Below, piece by piece: positions 50,679 through 59,775 of a stretch of DNA of 64,000 bases. The translations under genes were made by a program, and so were the position numbers. Numbering within the stretch: the first letter of the stretch is position 1; each line of letters begins with the position of its first letter. The stretch is from assembly GCF_004101245.1 (NCBI RefSeq), contig NZ_SCIN01000001.1, forward strand, positions 62,001 through 126,000, in the 5' to 3' direction. The stretch comes from Sphingomonas sp. UV9. Its GTDB lineage: Bacteria > Pseudomonadota > Alphaproteobacteria > Sphingomonadales > Sphingomonadaceae. Below the pieces are notes generated by a model. The model did no database searches, was not told the DNA's origin, and saw only the letters and a program-made list of their open reading frames with translations.

Positions 50679-50960
50679 CTAGGTGTCGGACGGAAACGAT
50701 GCCATATCCACGACGTCCCGCAACTCAGCTCTCGCAGTTACGCCAGTCTTGGGGACTATCTTGTGGAGATGATACCCTACGGTGCGATGCGAAAGCTCCA
50801 ACCGCAAAACCGATCGCTTTGTTCGTGAGACCCGTCGCTGCAAGCTGCGCTATTTGAAGTTCTTGCGGGCTGAGAACACCCGCTAAAGGCGTCTCGCCCG
50901 GTCGGCTGCCTGCACCGGCTGCCCTTAGGTCATTTGGGCTGCGGCGCGACGAGCGCCTCG
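50679..50960 (-). pseudogene. LuxR-family regulator remnant, frameshifted
   Basis: The minus strand reads DLRAAGAGSRPGETPLAG, then LSPQELQIAQLAATGLTNKA in one frame. It continues as SHRTVGYHLHKIVPKTGV and TARAELRDVV in another frame, to a TAG at 50679. The two parts are a LuxR (GerE) helix-turn-helix split by one extra base in the AAAA run at 50806-50809. Removing it restores IGLRLELSHRTVGYHL. The N-terminal sensing and ATPase parts are missing, so this is a decayed end. Confidence 0.78.
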
Positions 50961-51002
50961 CAATAGGCGAGACTGGCGCTAACCCACGGGGCGAGCAGAC
51001 GG

Positions 51003-52289
51003 TCACTCCATGCAGGTCAGCAGATTGTCGATCGACAGCGATCCGAAAGCGGAAAAGCTGTCGGCGACGGCGTAGGGCAGCAGCATGGTGCGACCGCTGA
51101 CCAGCGCGCCGCAACTGTAGACGACGTTCGGTACGTATCCGTCACGCTCGTGCGGGCTGGGGGCGAGAACGGGACGCGGCGTCCGCGCGAGAAGCTTCGA
51201 CGGATCGGCCTTGTCGAGCAGGCACGCGCCGATGCAATAGTTGCGTACGGTACCGACACCGTGCGTCATGACGAGCCACCCTTCGTCCAGTTCGATCGGA
51301 GAGCCGCAATTGCCCATCTGGACGAACTCCCACGGGTAGCGTGGCTCGACGAGCTTTGTCCCGCTTTCCCAATGCAGGATGTCGTCCGACACGTTCAACC
51401 AGAGGCTTCTGTTGTCCTGCCGGCCAAGCGTCACGTAGCGCCCGTCGATCCGCCGGGGAAACAGCGCCATCCCCTTGGCGCACGCGACGTCTCCCGTGAG
51501 CGCCTGCATCTCGAATGCCTTGAAGTCGGTCGTCGTCAGGAGTTCGGACCGTGCCTCCGCACCGCTGAACGCGGTGTATGTGCCGTAATAGCGGATCGTC
51601 CCGTCATCATCGGTGAAGCGCACCAGGCGTATGTCCTCGATGCCCTGGCGCTGGCTGGGGAGTATCGGGAACAGGACGGTCTCCGATATGCTGCGCGACC
51701 CGCCGCAGTCGAGATGGACCGCGCCCGGCGCGCCATCCCGCGGCACGATGACCGGCGGCACCGACGTCGCGCCGGGATCGTCGATCGTGAGATTTCCACC
51801 GGGCGCCCACTCGCCGGTACGGAAGGTGACCGAGGAGACATGGCCTTCGCCGACCCCGCGCAACGCCAGGACGAAGCGCGTGGCCCCGTCCGCGACGCCC
51901 GCCTGATCGGGATGCGGCACGGCGCTTGGATTGAAGAGGGCGGCCGCCTCATACGCATATTCCTGGCTGAAATACGCGCCGATCAGCCGGCGCTGATCGG
52001 GTGACAGGCTGGCGGCAGACGGAATGCGATCCGCGATTTCCTCGAAACGGCGCGTCAACGTCGCATCGACGTCACGGTGATTCTCGTCGAGCGAGGCCGT
52101 TACGCCGTGAAGCTGCCGGGCAAGTTCGTCGTCGTCGAGGCCGATGATCAGCGCCACTGTCTCTTCGGTCCGCGTGCGGCCTAGATCGAACCCGCGTGGA
52201 TAACCCGGCTCGAACGGACGGACCACGGTTCGGGAAGGATCGGGCTTCAGCACGATGTCGTAGAAATCAATATGGGCGCGTTCGGTCAT
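51003..52289 (-). CDS. Glycoside hydrolase family 130 protein
   Basis: The 428-residue protein resembles GH130 enzymes, five-bladed propellers that cleave or phosphorolyse beta-mannosides. Supporting segments are FNPSAVPHPDQAGVADGATR, VRFTDDDGTIRYYGTYTAFS, KGMALFPRRIDGRYVTLGRQ, GNCGSPIELDEGWLVMTHGV and YVPNVVYSCGALVSGRTMLL. The Asp pair in TDDDG is near the expected catalytic position. The ATG at 52289 overlaps the TGA of an upstream fragment. Exact specificity cannot be assigned. Confidence 0.8.
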   Translation of the reverse strand: MTERAHIDFYDIVLKPDPSRTVVRPFEPGYPRGFDLGRTRTEETVALIIGLDDDELARQLHGVTASLDENHRDVDATLTRRFEEIADRIPSAASLSPDQRRLIGAYFSQEYAYEAAALFNPSAVPHPDQAGVADGATRFVLALRGVGEGHVSSVTFRTGEWAPGGNLTIDDPGATSVPPVIVPRDGAPGAVHLDCGGSRSISETVLFPILPSQRQGIEDIRLVRFTDDDGTIRYYGTYTAFSGAEARSELLTTTDFKAFEMQALTGDVACAKGMALFPRRIDGRYVTLGRQDNRSLWLNVSDDILHWESGTKLVEPRYPWEFVQMGNCGSPIELDEGWLVMTHGVGTVRNYCIGACLLDKADPSKLLARTPRPVLAPSPHERDGYVPNVVYSCGALVSGRTMLLPYAVADSFSAFGSLSIDNLLTCME

Positions 52290-52405
52290 CTGGATTCCTT
52301 GAACAGCAATCTGCCATCGGGACGGTAGTCGATCCGATACCGCCGGTGTTGCATGAGTTTCGGTAGGATCGACGGATACAGTTCGACCTCGTGGACAGGA
52401 CGGAA
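52286..52405 (-). pseudogene. C-terminal fragment of a lost gene upstream of the GH130 gene
   Basis: A frame ends FRPVHEVELYPSILPKL then MQHRRYRIDYRPDGRLLFKE and a TGA that overlaps the GH130 ATG (ATGA). Only about 40 codons stand after an in-frame stop, with no start. The four-base overlap shows it was once the operon partner of the GH130 gene. Glycosyltransferases often accompany GH130; I cannot confirm the family from this piece. Confidence 0.5.
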
Positions 52406-52484
52406 AACGCATCACGACGACAGCCGCTCTTGTTGCGGCTAGCGGCCTGGAGGATGCTGGCGGAAACGGGAAGAGGATAGCAAC

Positions 52485-53150
52485 GTGAAGTATTTGCTGA
52501 CAACGGTCGCCGTGCTGATCCCTAACGCCGCGCCGGCCCAAATTGCGTCTACCCAGGCCGCGCCTGAGCGCACCCTGCAAGTCACCGGCACGGCGACCGT
52601 TCGGACGGAGCCGGATATTGCCCTGCTCGATATCTATCTTCGCGGCGAGGGGCCTACGCCCGACGCAGCCACAACTGCGATCGCGGCGAAGCAGAAGGCG
52701 GTCGCAAACGGATTGGCAGGCTTGTTAGGGCCGAACACCGAGCTTACCGGTAGCAACGTCACGATCATCGAGGCGCGCAGCGGCACGTGCGCGGACGCGC
52801 GGGGCTATGGCAGCAGCCACGCCTGAGCACCGGCGATTGTGCCGTGACGGGCTTCATCGCGACGATGCAGACGCGGGTGCGTACGTACGCAGTCGAGAAG
52901 GCCGCCACCGCCGCTGGGCTGGCCTCCCGCCTGGGCGCCAGCGACGCGCGGCTGCAAGGTTACGCACTCTCCAATCCCGAAGCTGCTCAGGCCCGAGCCA
53001 ATACCGCGGCCGTCGCCGTCGCCACGCGGCGAGCAACGGCGTTGGCCAGTGGCGCTGGTCTTCGCTTGGGTCCGATCGTCACGGTGCGTGATCAGGCAAG
53101 CTACGACATAACCGTGACGGGAGCGGCGCTCGGGGCGAGCGCCATGGCGG
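52485..53150 (+). pseudogene. SIMPL (DUF541) protein gene, frameshifted
   Basis: The first frame (52485-52826) has a signal peptide (MKYLLTTVAVLIPNAAPAQ) and SIMPL features: TLQVTGTATVRTEPDIALLD and TELTGSNVTIIEARS. It stops at 52826. The continuation is in the next frame: QQPRLSTGDCAVTGFIATMQ, AEAARRAT-like NTAAVAVATRRATALASGAG and LRLGPIVTVRDQASYDITVT. A one-base deletion near 52815-52825 explains this. The end of SIMPL is replaced by an unrelated tail near 53150. Confidence 0.75.
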
Positions 53151-53584
53151 CGACGACCGGGGGGCAGCCTTACGGCAACATCGGCAAGATATACGCAGAC
53201 CCGACCATGACGGCCGCCGAAGGCAAGGCGCTCAACGACGGCATACAGCGCGTCGCCGAATCGCCCGCCGCGCTCGCCTATCTGACCCGCTGGCACGAAG
53301 CGACGGGGCGTATTGCCGACCCGCTGGTGACGATGCACAATCGGATCGATTCGCTGGTCCCCTACGCCCAGGAGACGGCGTTGAAGGCGACGGTCGCCAG
53401 AATCGGACGCAGCGCCAATCTGGCCGAATACCCGGTCGCACCGCTCCGCGCGCCGCTGCCGGTCGGCGGCGTGGAAGCCTGTACGCATTGCGGCTTCACG
53501 CCGGATCAGACCAAGGCGGCGTGGCAAGCGTTGCGGGGCTGGGTGGCGACGGGCAGGCGACCTGCGGCCGATGCCGTGAAATAA
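53150..53584 (+). pseudogene. Alpha/beta-hydrolase-like C-terminal tail fused to the SIMPL remnant
   Basis: In the second SIMPL frame the sequence changes character after TGAALGASAMAATTG. It continues YADPTMTAAEGKALNDGIQR, AYLTRWHEATGRIADPLVTM, HNRIDSLVPYAQETALKATV and THCGFTPDQTKAAWQALRGW. An acid in HNRIDSLVP and the His in THCGFT look like the end of an alpha/beta-hydrolase catalytic triad. There is no start of its own. A deletion that joined two genes is the simplest explanation. Confidence 0.55.
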
Positions 53585-53717
53585 TCCTGCTGACGTCGCA
53601 GGGAGCCGCTCCAAATTCGGCTCCGGTCAAAGTTCGGCCGCTCGCGGCAGGTGCGAAGTCGCATTAACGCTCGTAAAGCAGCGCGACGGAGTCTTCGCTA
53701 ACCGGTGCATCTCGTTT

Positions 53718-55121
53718 TTACCGGATCAACCTCAGCGCGTCGCGATCGGCGGTCGCAGCGGCTAGCTCAGCGCGGGCGGACGCAATGCGCGCTTGCGCAT
53801 CGACCAGGCGGACCCGCGCGTCGGTGGCGGTTTCCTCGCGCTGGTTGACCAGGAAGAAATCGGCCGATCCCAGTTCGAACCGACGGCGCTCGGCGGTGGC
53901 CAGTCGGTCGGCAAGCTGCCGCTCTTCGTCGGCGATCGCCGCCAGCCGCTCGGCAGCATTCACCGCGATGACGATCCCCTGGACCTCCACGCTGATCTGG
54001 TCGCGCAGGTATCGGCTGCGCTGGCCGAGCGCGTCGATCTCGGCGCGTGCCTCGGCGACGCGGCCCTTGGCGGCGCGGTTCTGCAACGGCACGCTGAACC
54101 TGAACCCGACCGCGGCCTCGAGTGGTGTACGATTGGGACCACGCAAACCGACCGGTCCGACATCCTTGCCGACCTCGCCGCGCAGGTCGAGCCGCGGCGA
54201 CAGGTCGTTCTCCGCCAGGATCAGCCGCGACGTCGCCTGGTCGATCCGCGCGAGCACTGCCCGGTAATCGGGACGTTCGACCGGCACGGCTCGGTTCGCC
54301 GCAACGGATAGCGCCGCCAGCGCCCCGGCGTCGGCCGGCATGCGATTGTCGGACACCGTCACGGGCGCACCCGACTCGTCGCGCAGATACAGCGACAGCG
54401 CATTGGCCGCGCTTGCGACATCCTGCTCGGCACGGACCGCGAGCGCGCGACGCCGCACGAGGTTCTGGTCGTTCTCGACGAGCAGGATCTCGGGCCGTGC
54501 GCCAAGCGTCACCAGCCGCCCGATCGCGCTGCGGCGCCGCTCCGCAAGATCCAGCAGGTCGCGATAGGCGCGCAGCCGCAGACCCGCCGCGACCCAGGCC
54601 TGATAGGCGTCGACCGCGCGTCGCTGCACGCCGATCGCGACCATGTCCGACTCGAACCGCGCAATGTCGACATCGGTGACGGCGACGGCGCGCTTGGTGC
54701 GCCGCTCGTCGATCACCCGGTCGCGCAGCAACGCGAACAGTGCACCGACCTTCGCCTCGCCCAGCTTGTTGGTATAGGCCTGGTCCTCATAGACCGGGAA
54801 TGTCCCGCGCGACGCGCGATAGCCGCCATAGGCATAGCCGCCATTGCCGGTCAGCGGCCGTGTCGCCCGGCTCTCGACGACGGTGCCGTCGTAATAGCCC
54901 GCGACGCGCGACTTCGAATCGACGTCGAACACCGTGTCGAACGCCCCCTCGGAGGACAGCGCCCGCCCGTCCGCCTGACGCACCTTGGCGAGCGCCTCGA
55001 CGATCTGCGGCGCGGAGCGCGCGGACGATTGCAGCACCTCGTCGAGCGTCAGCGGCGAACTTTGCGCGGACGCGATACCGGGGCAGAGCAGGATGAGCAG
55101 GAGGGCAATGACCCGCTTCAC
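53718..55121 (-). CDS. TolC-like outer-membrane efflux protein
   Basis: The 467-residue protein has a signal peptide (MKRVIALLLILLCPGIASA) and two long helical repeats typical of TolC/OprM channels. LTLDEVLQSSARSAPQIVEA opens the first half; LDLRGEVGKDVGPVGLRGPN, FRFSVPLQNRAAKGRVAEAR and FELGSADFFLVNQREETATD belong to the second. It starts with a GTG overlapping the HlyD stop. It would complete a tripartite export system with the two genes before it. Confidence 0.88.
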   Translation of the reverse strand: MKRVIALLLILLCPGIASAQSSPLTLDEVLQSSARSAPQIVEALAKVRQADGRALSSEGAFDTVFDVDSKSRVAGYYDGTVVESRATRPLTGNGGYAYGGYRASRGTFPVYEDQAYTNKLGEAKVGALFALLRDRVIDERRTKRAVAVTDVDIARFESDMVAIGVQRRAVDAYQAWVAAGLRLRAYRDLLDLAERRRSAIGRLVTLGARPEILLVENDQNLVRRRALAVRAEQDVASAANALSLYLRDESGAPVTVSDNRMPADAGALAALSVAANRAVPVERPDYRAVLARIDQATSRLILAENDLSPRLDLRGEVGKDVGPVGLRGPNRTPLEAAVGFRFSVPLQNRAAKGRVAEARAEIDALGQRSRYLRDQISVEVQGIVIAVNAAERLAAIADEERQLADRLATAERRRFELGSADFFLVNQREETATDARVRLVDAQARIASARAELAAATADRDALRLIR

Positions 55122-56209
55122 TTCTTGCCGCCCTCGTCCTTGGCCGCGTCGTCGGCGCTGGCCTTCACGGGCGCCTTGGGCTGCGCGTTGAGCGCCGCCG
55201 CGCCACGCCGGCCGAATTCCAGCGGGAAGTCGTTGAGCTGCCGCCATATCTCGTAGCCGACGCGGACCGTCTCGCCCTGCACCCAGCCACGAACCTTGCC
55301 GCCCGGGCGGACAAAGGCGTCGGTCGGCCAGCCTGGCTTGCCTGGTCGTGGTTCGACCAGGATGCGGAACGTGCCGTCGGGGGCGGCATTGGGGTCGATC
55401 ATCCGGACGCGCCCGTCGAACATGCCCTGCGCGACCGAGGGCCAGCCGCTGAACTGGATCGCGGGCCAACCTTCGAACTCCAGCCGGACCGGCCGACCCG
55501 GCCGGATCACGGGCATGTCGCGGCCATCGACATACAGTTCGACCGCGCGCTCGACGCGTTCGGGGGCGATCACCGCCAGCACCGTGCCGGGCGACACCAG
55601 CGCGCTCCCGCTGGCCGCGTTCAACTGTTGGACGCGGCCGTCGCGCGGCGCGCGCACGAGCTGCGCCGACTGGCGGTTGAGCTGGATGTCGATCCGGTTG
55701 AGCTTCGCGCGCGCCTCGGCGAGCTTGGCGCCGGCGTCCGCGACCTTGATCTGCGTCTGCTCATAGTCGCGTCGCGCAGCGAGGCCTTCGGCGAGCAATT
55801 GCCCCGTGCGCGCGACGTCGATGCCCGCGACCGCGCGGCTCTGCTGGACCGCGGCGATCTCGGCCAGGACCTGCGCGCGCTCGGCGGCGAGGCGCGAGAG
55901 CAGGTCGGGATCGAGATCGACGACGCGCGCGATCGGATCGCCACGCTCGACATGCTGGCCGTCCTGCACATACCAGCGATCGACCTTGCCCGGCACGAGC
56001 GCCGTCACCTGTTGCTGGCGGTCGCCGGGATCGAGCGCGACGACCTGCCCCGTGCCGTTCGCGGTCTGCACCCAGGGGACGAGCAGCATGATCGCCACCG
56101 CGATCGCGATGCCGAGCACCAGCATCCAGGCAAGCGCCGTCGCGACCCGCGGCGCGTGCATGCCGGCGAGCGTCGGAAAATGCGCGATGCGATCGGGTTT
56201 ATACGGCAT
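55118..56209 (-). CDS. HlyD-family membrane fusion protein
   Basis: The 363-residue periplasmic adaptor has one N-terminal membrane helix (ALAWMLVLGIAIAVAIMLLV, about residues 25-45). A split biotinyl-lipoyl domain (VTALVPGKVDRWYVQDGQHV and VRAPRDGRVQQLNAASGS) flanks a coiled-coil hairpin at residues 100-185. The beta-barrel part contains RPVRLEFEGWPAIQFSGWPS. The Lys/Asp-rich end is variable. It overlaps the ABC gene by 11 bases. Confidence 0.9.
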   Translation of the reverse strand: MPYKPDRIAHFPTLAGMHAPRVATALAWMLVLGIAIAVAIMLLVPWVQTANGTGQVVALDPGDRQQQVTALVPGKVDRWYVQDGQHVERGDPIARVVDLDPDLLSRLAAERAQVLAEIAAVQQSRAVAGIDVARTGQLLAEGLAARRDYEQTQIKVADAGAKLAEARAKLNRIDIQLNRQSAQLVRAPRDGRVQQLNAASGSALVSPGTVLAVIAPERVERAVELYVDGRDMPVIRPGRPVRLEFEGWPAIQFSGWPSVAQGMFDGRVRMIDPNAAPDGTFRILVEPRPGKPGWPTDAFVRPGGKVRGWVQGETVRVGYEIWRQLNDFPLEFGRRGAAALNAQPKAPVKASADDAAKDEGGKK

Positions 56210-57884
56210 CGCGCGCCTCCGGCTGAGTCGCGGCGGTCAGCGCCGCGCAACTCGGGAAGCGGCGTTGCCGGTCGGGTTCGAGATGGAACCAGCCATCGAG
56301 TTCGATGTCCTCGGGCCGCCCCGTGCTCAGCAGCACCGTCGTCCCACTCGACTTGAGCCGGCGCAACACTTCGGCCAGCCGGTCGGTCGGGATCAGGTCG
56401 TAGAGCTGCGACAGCATCAGCACATGCGGGCGCACGAGCACCGCGTTGGCGAGTTTCAGCGCCATGACCTCGCCGATCGACAGCGGGTAGCCCGATCCGG
56501 CCAGCGGCGTGTCGAGCCCGTGCGGCAGCGCGGCGACGCGCTGTCGCAGGCCGACCGTTTCCAGCACCTCCAGCATCGTCGCCGCATCAGCGTCTGCGGC
56601 GGCGAGCGTCAGATAGTCGCGGATCGTCACCTCGACGATCGTCGGCCGGTCGAGCACCATCACCTCGGACCGCAGCAGATACATGTCGAACGTCGCCATG
56701 TCGGCGCCGCCGACCGTCACCAGCCCGCGCTCGGGGACGACATGGCGTTTGAGGACCATCGCCAGCTGGCGCTCGGCATCGCCATCGGCCAGCGTGACGA
56801 GCTGTTCGCCGGCCGCCAGCGCGAAGTCGAACCGTGCGCCTTCGGTCACCACGCCGTCGAGCCGTACCGCGCCGTCGCCGGGTGCCTTGCCGGTCGTCCG
56901 CACCGCAGCCTCCTGCGGTATGGCATAGAGCAGCGACAATTCCTCCGCGCTCGCGACCAGATCGTAGAAGGAATCGAGATACCAGCCGAGCTGCGACACG
57001 CCGTAGAACACGCCGCTGAGGATCAGTTCGGCGGCGACCAGCTGCCCGATCGACAGCTCGCCGCGCAGGATCAGGTTACCGCCAAGCGCCAGCAATGCCG
57101 CACTGGCAAAGGCATAGAGCAGCAGAAACGCGACCGTCTGCGTGAAGCTGTAGCGGAAATAGCGGCGATGGCGGTCGATATAGGTCGCGGTCGCCGCCTC
57201 CGACCGGTCCATCGCGAAATCGAAATGGCGGCTCGATTTATAAAAGCCGTTCGACCCGCCGACGCTTTCGAGCCAGCGCGCGGCGTCGTGCTTGGCATGG
57301 CTCAGCGCGACCGCGGAGCGGATCGAGCCGCGCGACCAGATCATCCAGATCGCGAGCACGATGAGCAGCAGCAGCGCGTTGAAGCCGAGGAAAAAGGGAT
57401 GATAGAAGCTGGTGACGACCAGGCCGACGCCGGATTGCAGGATGATCGTGAACCCGCCGATGACCAGGCTCGGCACCGCCTTCTGCACCACCACGAGATC
57501 GAAATAGCGGTTGAACAGGTCGCCGCGATTCTGGTCGGCGAAGAATGGGTTCTGCGCGTGCACCGCGCGCACCGTGATCTCGGCGACGACGCGTGCGAAC
57601 AGCCGCCGCTCGAACAGCGCCATCATCCAGAAGCGCATCGCGCTGAGCCCCGCCACGATCAGCAACAGCCCCAGCAACAGCCCCGCCAGCGTCCAGAGCG
57701 GTGCGGGCATCGCGGTGTTGGCGACGCTGTTGATCAGCAGCTGGACCGAGATCGGCGTGGCGAGCGACAACAGGCTGATCGCCACGCCGTACACCATCGC
57801 GAGGCGGACATAGGGCATGTCCGGCCCGACGATCTCTGCCAACCACCCGGCCGCTGCCCGCCATCCAATATGTCCGCTCGCCAT
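56199..57884 (-). CDS. ABC-type exporter with a degenerate nucleotide-binding domain
   Basis: The first 330 residues form a type I exporter membrane domain (VRLAMVYGVAISLLSLATPI, RRLFARVVAEITVRAVHAQN, GQLVAAELILSGVFYGVSQL). The following 200 residues align in outline with an ABC ATPase but lack its motifs. The Walker A place reads AAGEQLVTLADGDAERQLAM with no GKS/T. The signature place reads PLSIGEVMALKLANAVL, and the Walker B place ends VLMLSQLYD without the catalytic Glu. It may not hydrolyse ATP, or may need a partner. HlyD and TolC genes follow in the operon. Confidence 0.82.
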   Translation of the reverse strand: MASGHIGWRAAAGWLAEIVGPDMPYVRLAMVYGVAISLLSLATPISVQLLINSVANTAMPAPLWTLAGLLLGLLLIVAGLSAMRFWMMALFERRLFARVVAEITVRAVHAQNPFFADQNRGDLFNRYFDLVVVQKAVPSLVIGGFTIILQSGVGLVVTSFYHPFFLGFNALLLLIVLAIWMIWSRGSIRSAVALSHAKHDAARWLESVGGSNGFYKSSRHFDFAMDRSEAATATYIDRHRRYFRYSFTQTVAFLLLYAFASAALLALGGNLILRGELSIGQLVAAELILSGVFYGVSQLGWYLDSFYDLVASAEELSLLYAIPQEAAVRTTGKAPGDGAVRLDGVVTEGARFDFALAAGEQLVTLADGDAERQLAMVLKRHVVPERGLVTVGGADMATFDMYLLRSEVMVLDRPTIVEVTIRDYLTLAAADADAATMLEVLETVGLRQRVAALPHGLDTPLAGSGYPLSIGEVMALKLANAVLVRPHVLMLSQLYDLIPTDRLAEVLRRLKSSGTTVLLSTGRPEDIELDGWFHLEPDRQRRFPSCAALTAATQPEARDAV

Positions 57885-57949
57885 CCGACCCTCGCACCTG
57901 ATCCAGCACGAACATCGCCGGCCTACCGCATTGGAGCAAGATAGCGAGG

Positions 57950-57976
57950 CCTATCCGATCGATAGGATTTACCTAT
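57950..57976. promoter_or_regulatory. Candidate LysR-type operator before the ABC operon
   Basis: Two overlapping inverted repeats, CCTATC-N5-GATAGG (57950-57966) and ATAGG-N5-CCTAT (57962-57976), lie 66-92 bases before the ABC start. The second fits the T-N11-A pattern of LysR-type regulators. It overlaps the end of the lysR gene. Confidence 0.5.
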
Positions 57977-58872
57977 GGACCGACGGCGCGCAGCAGATCG
58001 GCGATCACGCCATAGGCAGGCGCGCGCCCCGCACCCTGTCGCCACAAAAGGCCGATCTCGCGGTAGTAGCGGCCACCCTTGATCGGCCTGACCATGACAT
58101 CGTCGCCCTCGCGAATTTCCTGCCTGACATACAGTTCGGGCAACAATGCGAGCCCCATGTTCATCCCCGCCATCTGCCGGATCGCATCGAGGCTGGTGCC
58201 TTCGTAATCGCGCAATACGGTCGCCTCGACATCGGCGGCGATCGCCGCGATCTGCTCGGAAAGCCGGTATTCGGGCAGCAAAGTCAGCAGGTTGGCGCCG
58301 CGCAGATCGGATGGAGCGATAACCGCCTTTTCGCCCAGCGGGTGATCGGATGCCATCGCGACGTACAAGGGTTCGCGAAACAGCCGTTCGCTATGAAAAG
58401 TGCCGCCCGGCACCGGCAGTTGCGCGAGAATCAGATCGTGGACGCCGCTGGCAAGCCCCGCGGCGAGCGCCGTCGGCAGACCTTCGCGAACATGGACGCG
58501 AAGCGCGGGATGCTCGCGGTGCAGGCGCGCGACGAGCCCTGGCAGGAGATAGGCGCCTAAGGTCGGCGACGCGCCGAGCCGGATCGTGCCGATCAATGGA
58601 TCGCTCGATGTCGTCCGGAAGTCCTCGAGATCGGCGACATCGAGCAGGATGCGTCGCGCCTTGTCGAGCAACTCGCGCCCGAGCGGGGTAAGGATGGCGG
58701 GCCCGCCCCGCTCGAACAACGCCGCGCCGACGATCGTCTCGAGGATGCGGATCTGTTGCGAGAGCGAAGGCTGCGAAATGCCCATCCGCTCCGCGGCCCG
58801 CGTGAAGCTGCCTTCCTCCGCAAGCGCGACGAAATAGCTGAGTTGGCGAATCGTGGTTTTCAGGCGACCCAT
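57973..58872 (-). CDS. LysR-family regulator (OxyR-like)
   Basis: The 299-residue protein has the LysR winged helix (LSYFVALAEEGSFTRAAERM, ISQPSLSQQIRILE) and a periplasmic-binding-like effector domain with IRLGASPTLGAYLLPGLVAR and GMNMGLALLPELYVRQEIRE. It resembles the OxyR/CysB-like group but has no cysteine pair like OxyR, so peroxide sensing is unlikely. It lies upstream of and in line with the ABC export operon, so it probably controls it. Confidence 0.85.
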   Translation of the reverse strand: MGRLKTTIRQLSYFVALAEEGSFTRAAERMGISQPSLSQQIRILETIVGAALFERGGPAILTPLGRELLDKARRILLDVADLEDFRTTSSDPLIGTIRLGASPTLGAYLLPGLVARLHREHPALRVHVREGLPTALAAGLASGVHDLILAQLPVPGGTFHSERLFREPLYVAMASDHPLGEKAVIAPSDLRGANLLTLLPEYRLSEQIAAIAADVEATVLRDYEGTSLDAIRQMAGMNMGLALLPELYVRQEIREGDDVMVRPIKGGRYYREIGLLWRQGAGRAPAYGVIADLLRAVGP

Positions 58873-58895
58873 GATCCACGCTATCGCGCTGGATC
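58873..58895. promoter_or_regulatory. Inverted repeat upstream of the lysR gene
   Basis: GATCCA at 58873-58878 and TGGATC at 58890-58895 are separated by 11 bases, directly before the lysR start codon. This spacing is typical of LysR autoregulatory sites. The rest of 58896-59079 holds a small GGACA-N6-TGTCC hairpin at 59024-59039 and nothing else that I recognise. Confidence 0.4.
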
Positions 58896-59079
58896 AGGCA
58901 GCAGCAAACGAAGATTGGCTCCGCGGTCGATCCTGTGGACGTACCGTCGACGGTTCACGACGACGTCGAAGATGCCGTGGCGTCCTTGACGTTTGCAGGA
59001 TCGAGTTGTCCTGCGGCCGGAAAGGACATTAGACTGTCCGGGTCATGACATTTGGAACCAGCCTTTACGAGTATTCGTC

Positions 59080-59775
59080 GTGACCTCCTTTGCGTTGGCC
59101 CGGTCGAAACTGACGGCAAGAGCAGTAGGAATCGAGGGGGAGGTCCTGCTCGAAACCGACGCTGCTTTTCAACAACCGTGCGGGCTGGTCGAACTCGCGG
59201 CTTCGAGTGCGTTCCTGCCGGCCTATAGCGCGACGGGGGGGTATCCGGGCTTGAGGGCGAGCTTGCCGCGGGACTATATAAAGACGCTCGTGGAGGTGCT
59301 CGCAGGTCCGATGTCCGAGGCGTTTTCGCTTGGTCGTATCAGGCCGATCAAGGCGGAGGGCGCCTTCTCCATCGTGACCTTGGCCGACGATGCGCTTTCG
59401 GCCGTGCAGCGTGCGCCCCACGTCGATTCAACCAATCCCTACCAGTTCGCCATTCTCCACTATCTCTGCGACGAAGCGTTTGGCGGCACTAGTTTCTTTC
59501 GGCACCGCGCCACGGGCTTCGAGACGTTGAGTGAGCGTCGGTTGCCCAGTTACAAGGCAACCAGGGCGGGCGAGGGCGACGCGTCGGGATATGTCGACAC
59601 GGGCGCTCCCTGGTTCGAGCAGATCGCGCGCGTATCCGCCGGGTTCAACCGGCTCGTGGCGTATCGTAGCTGCGTGCTTCACTCCGGCTATGTCCCTGCA
59701 TCCCGCGCGCTGACCCCCGATCCCCGCAGGGGCCGTTTGACCGCGAACGTCTTCGTGACGTTTGCCGCGGACTAG
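59080..59775 (+). CDS. DUF6445 family protein
   Basis: The 231-residue protein from a GTG at 59080 resembles DUF6445, a dioxygenase-fold family seen beside TonB receptors, SapC and tryptophan-halogenase-like genes in sphingomonads and Caulobacter. Segments include YPGLRASLPRDYIKTLVEVL, PHVDSTNPYQFAILHYLCDE, GGTSFFRHRATGFETL and NRLVAYRSCVLHSGYVP. The HVDS and LHSGY histidines could bind a metal. The frame is open back to a TTG at 58993; the start is not certain. Confidence 0.7.
   Translation: MTSFALARSKLTARAVGIEGEVLLETDAAFQQPCGLVELAASSAFLPAYSATGGYPGLRASLPRDYIKTLVEVLAGPMSEAFSLGRIRPIKAEGAFSIVTLADDALSAVQRAPHVDSTNPYQFAILHYLCDEAFGGTSFFRHRATGFETLSERRLPSYKATRAGEGDASGYVDTGAPWFEQIARVSAGFNRLVAYRSCVLHSGYVPASRALTPDPRRGRLTANVFVTFAAD

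Noticed and set aside
57973..58872. The LysR protein as OxyR
   Set aside because: It resembles the OxyR subgroup overall but has no cysteine pair in the effector domain, and no catalase or peroxidase gene is near.
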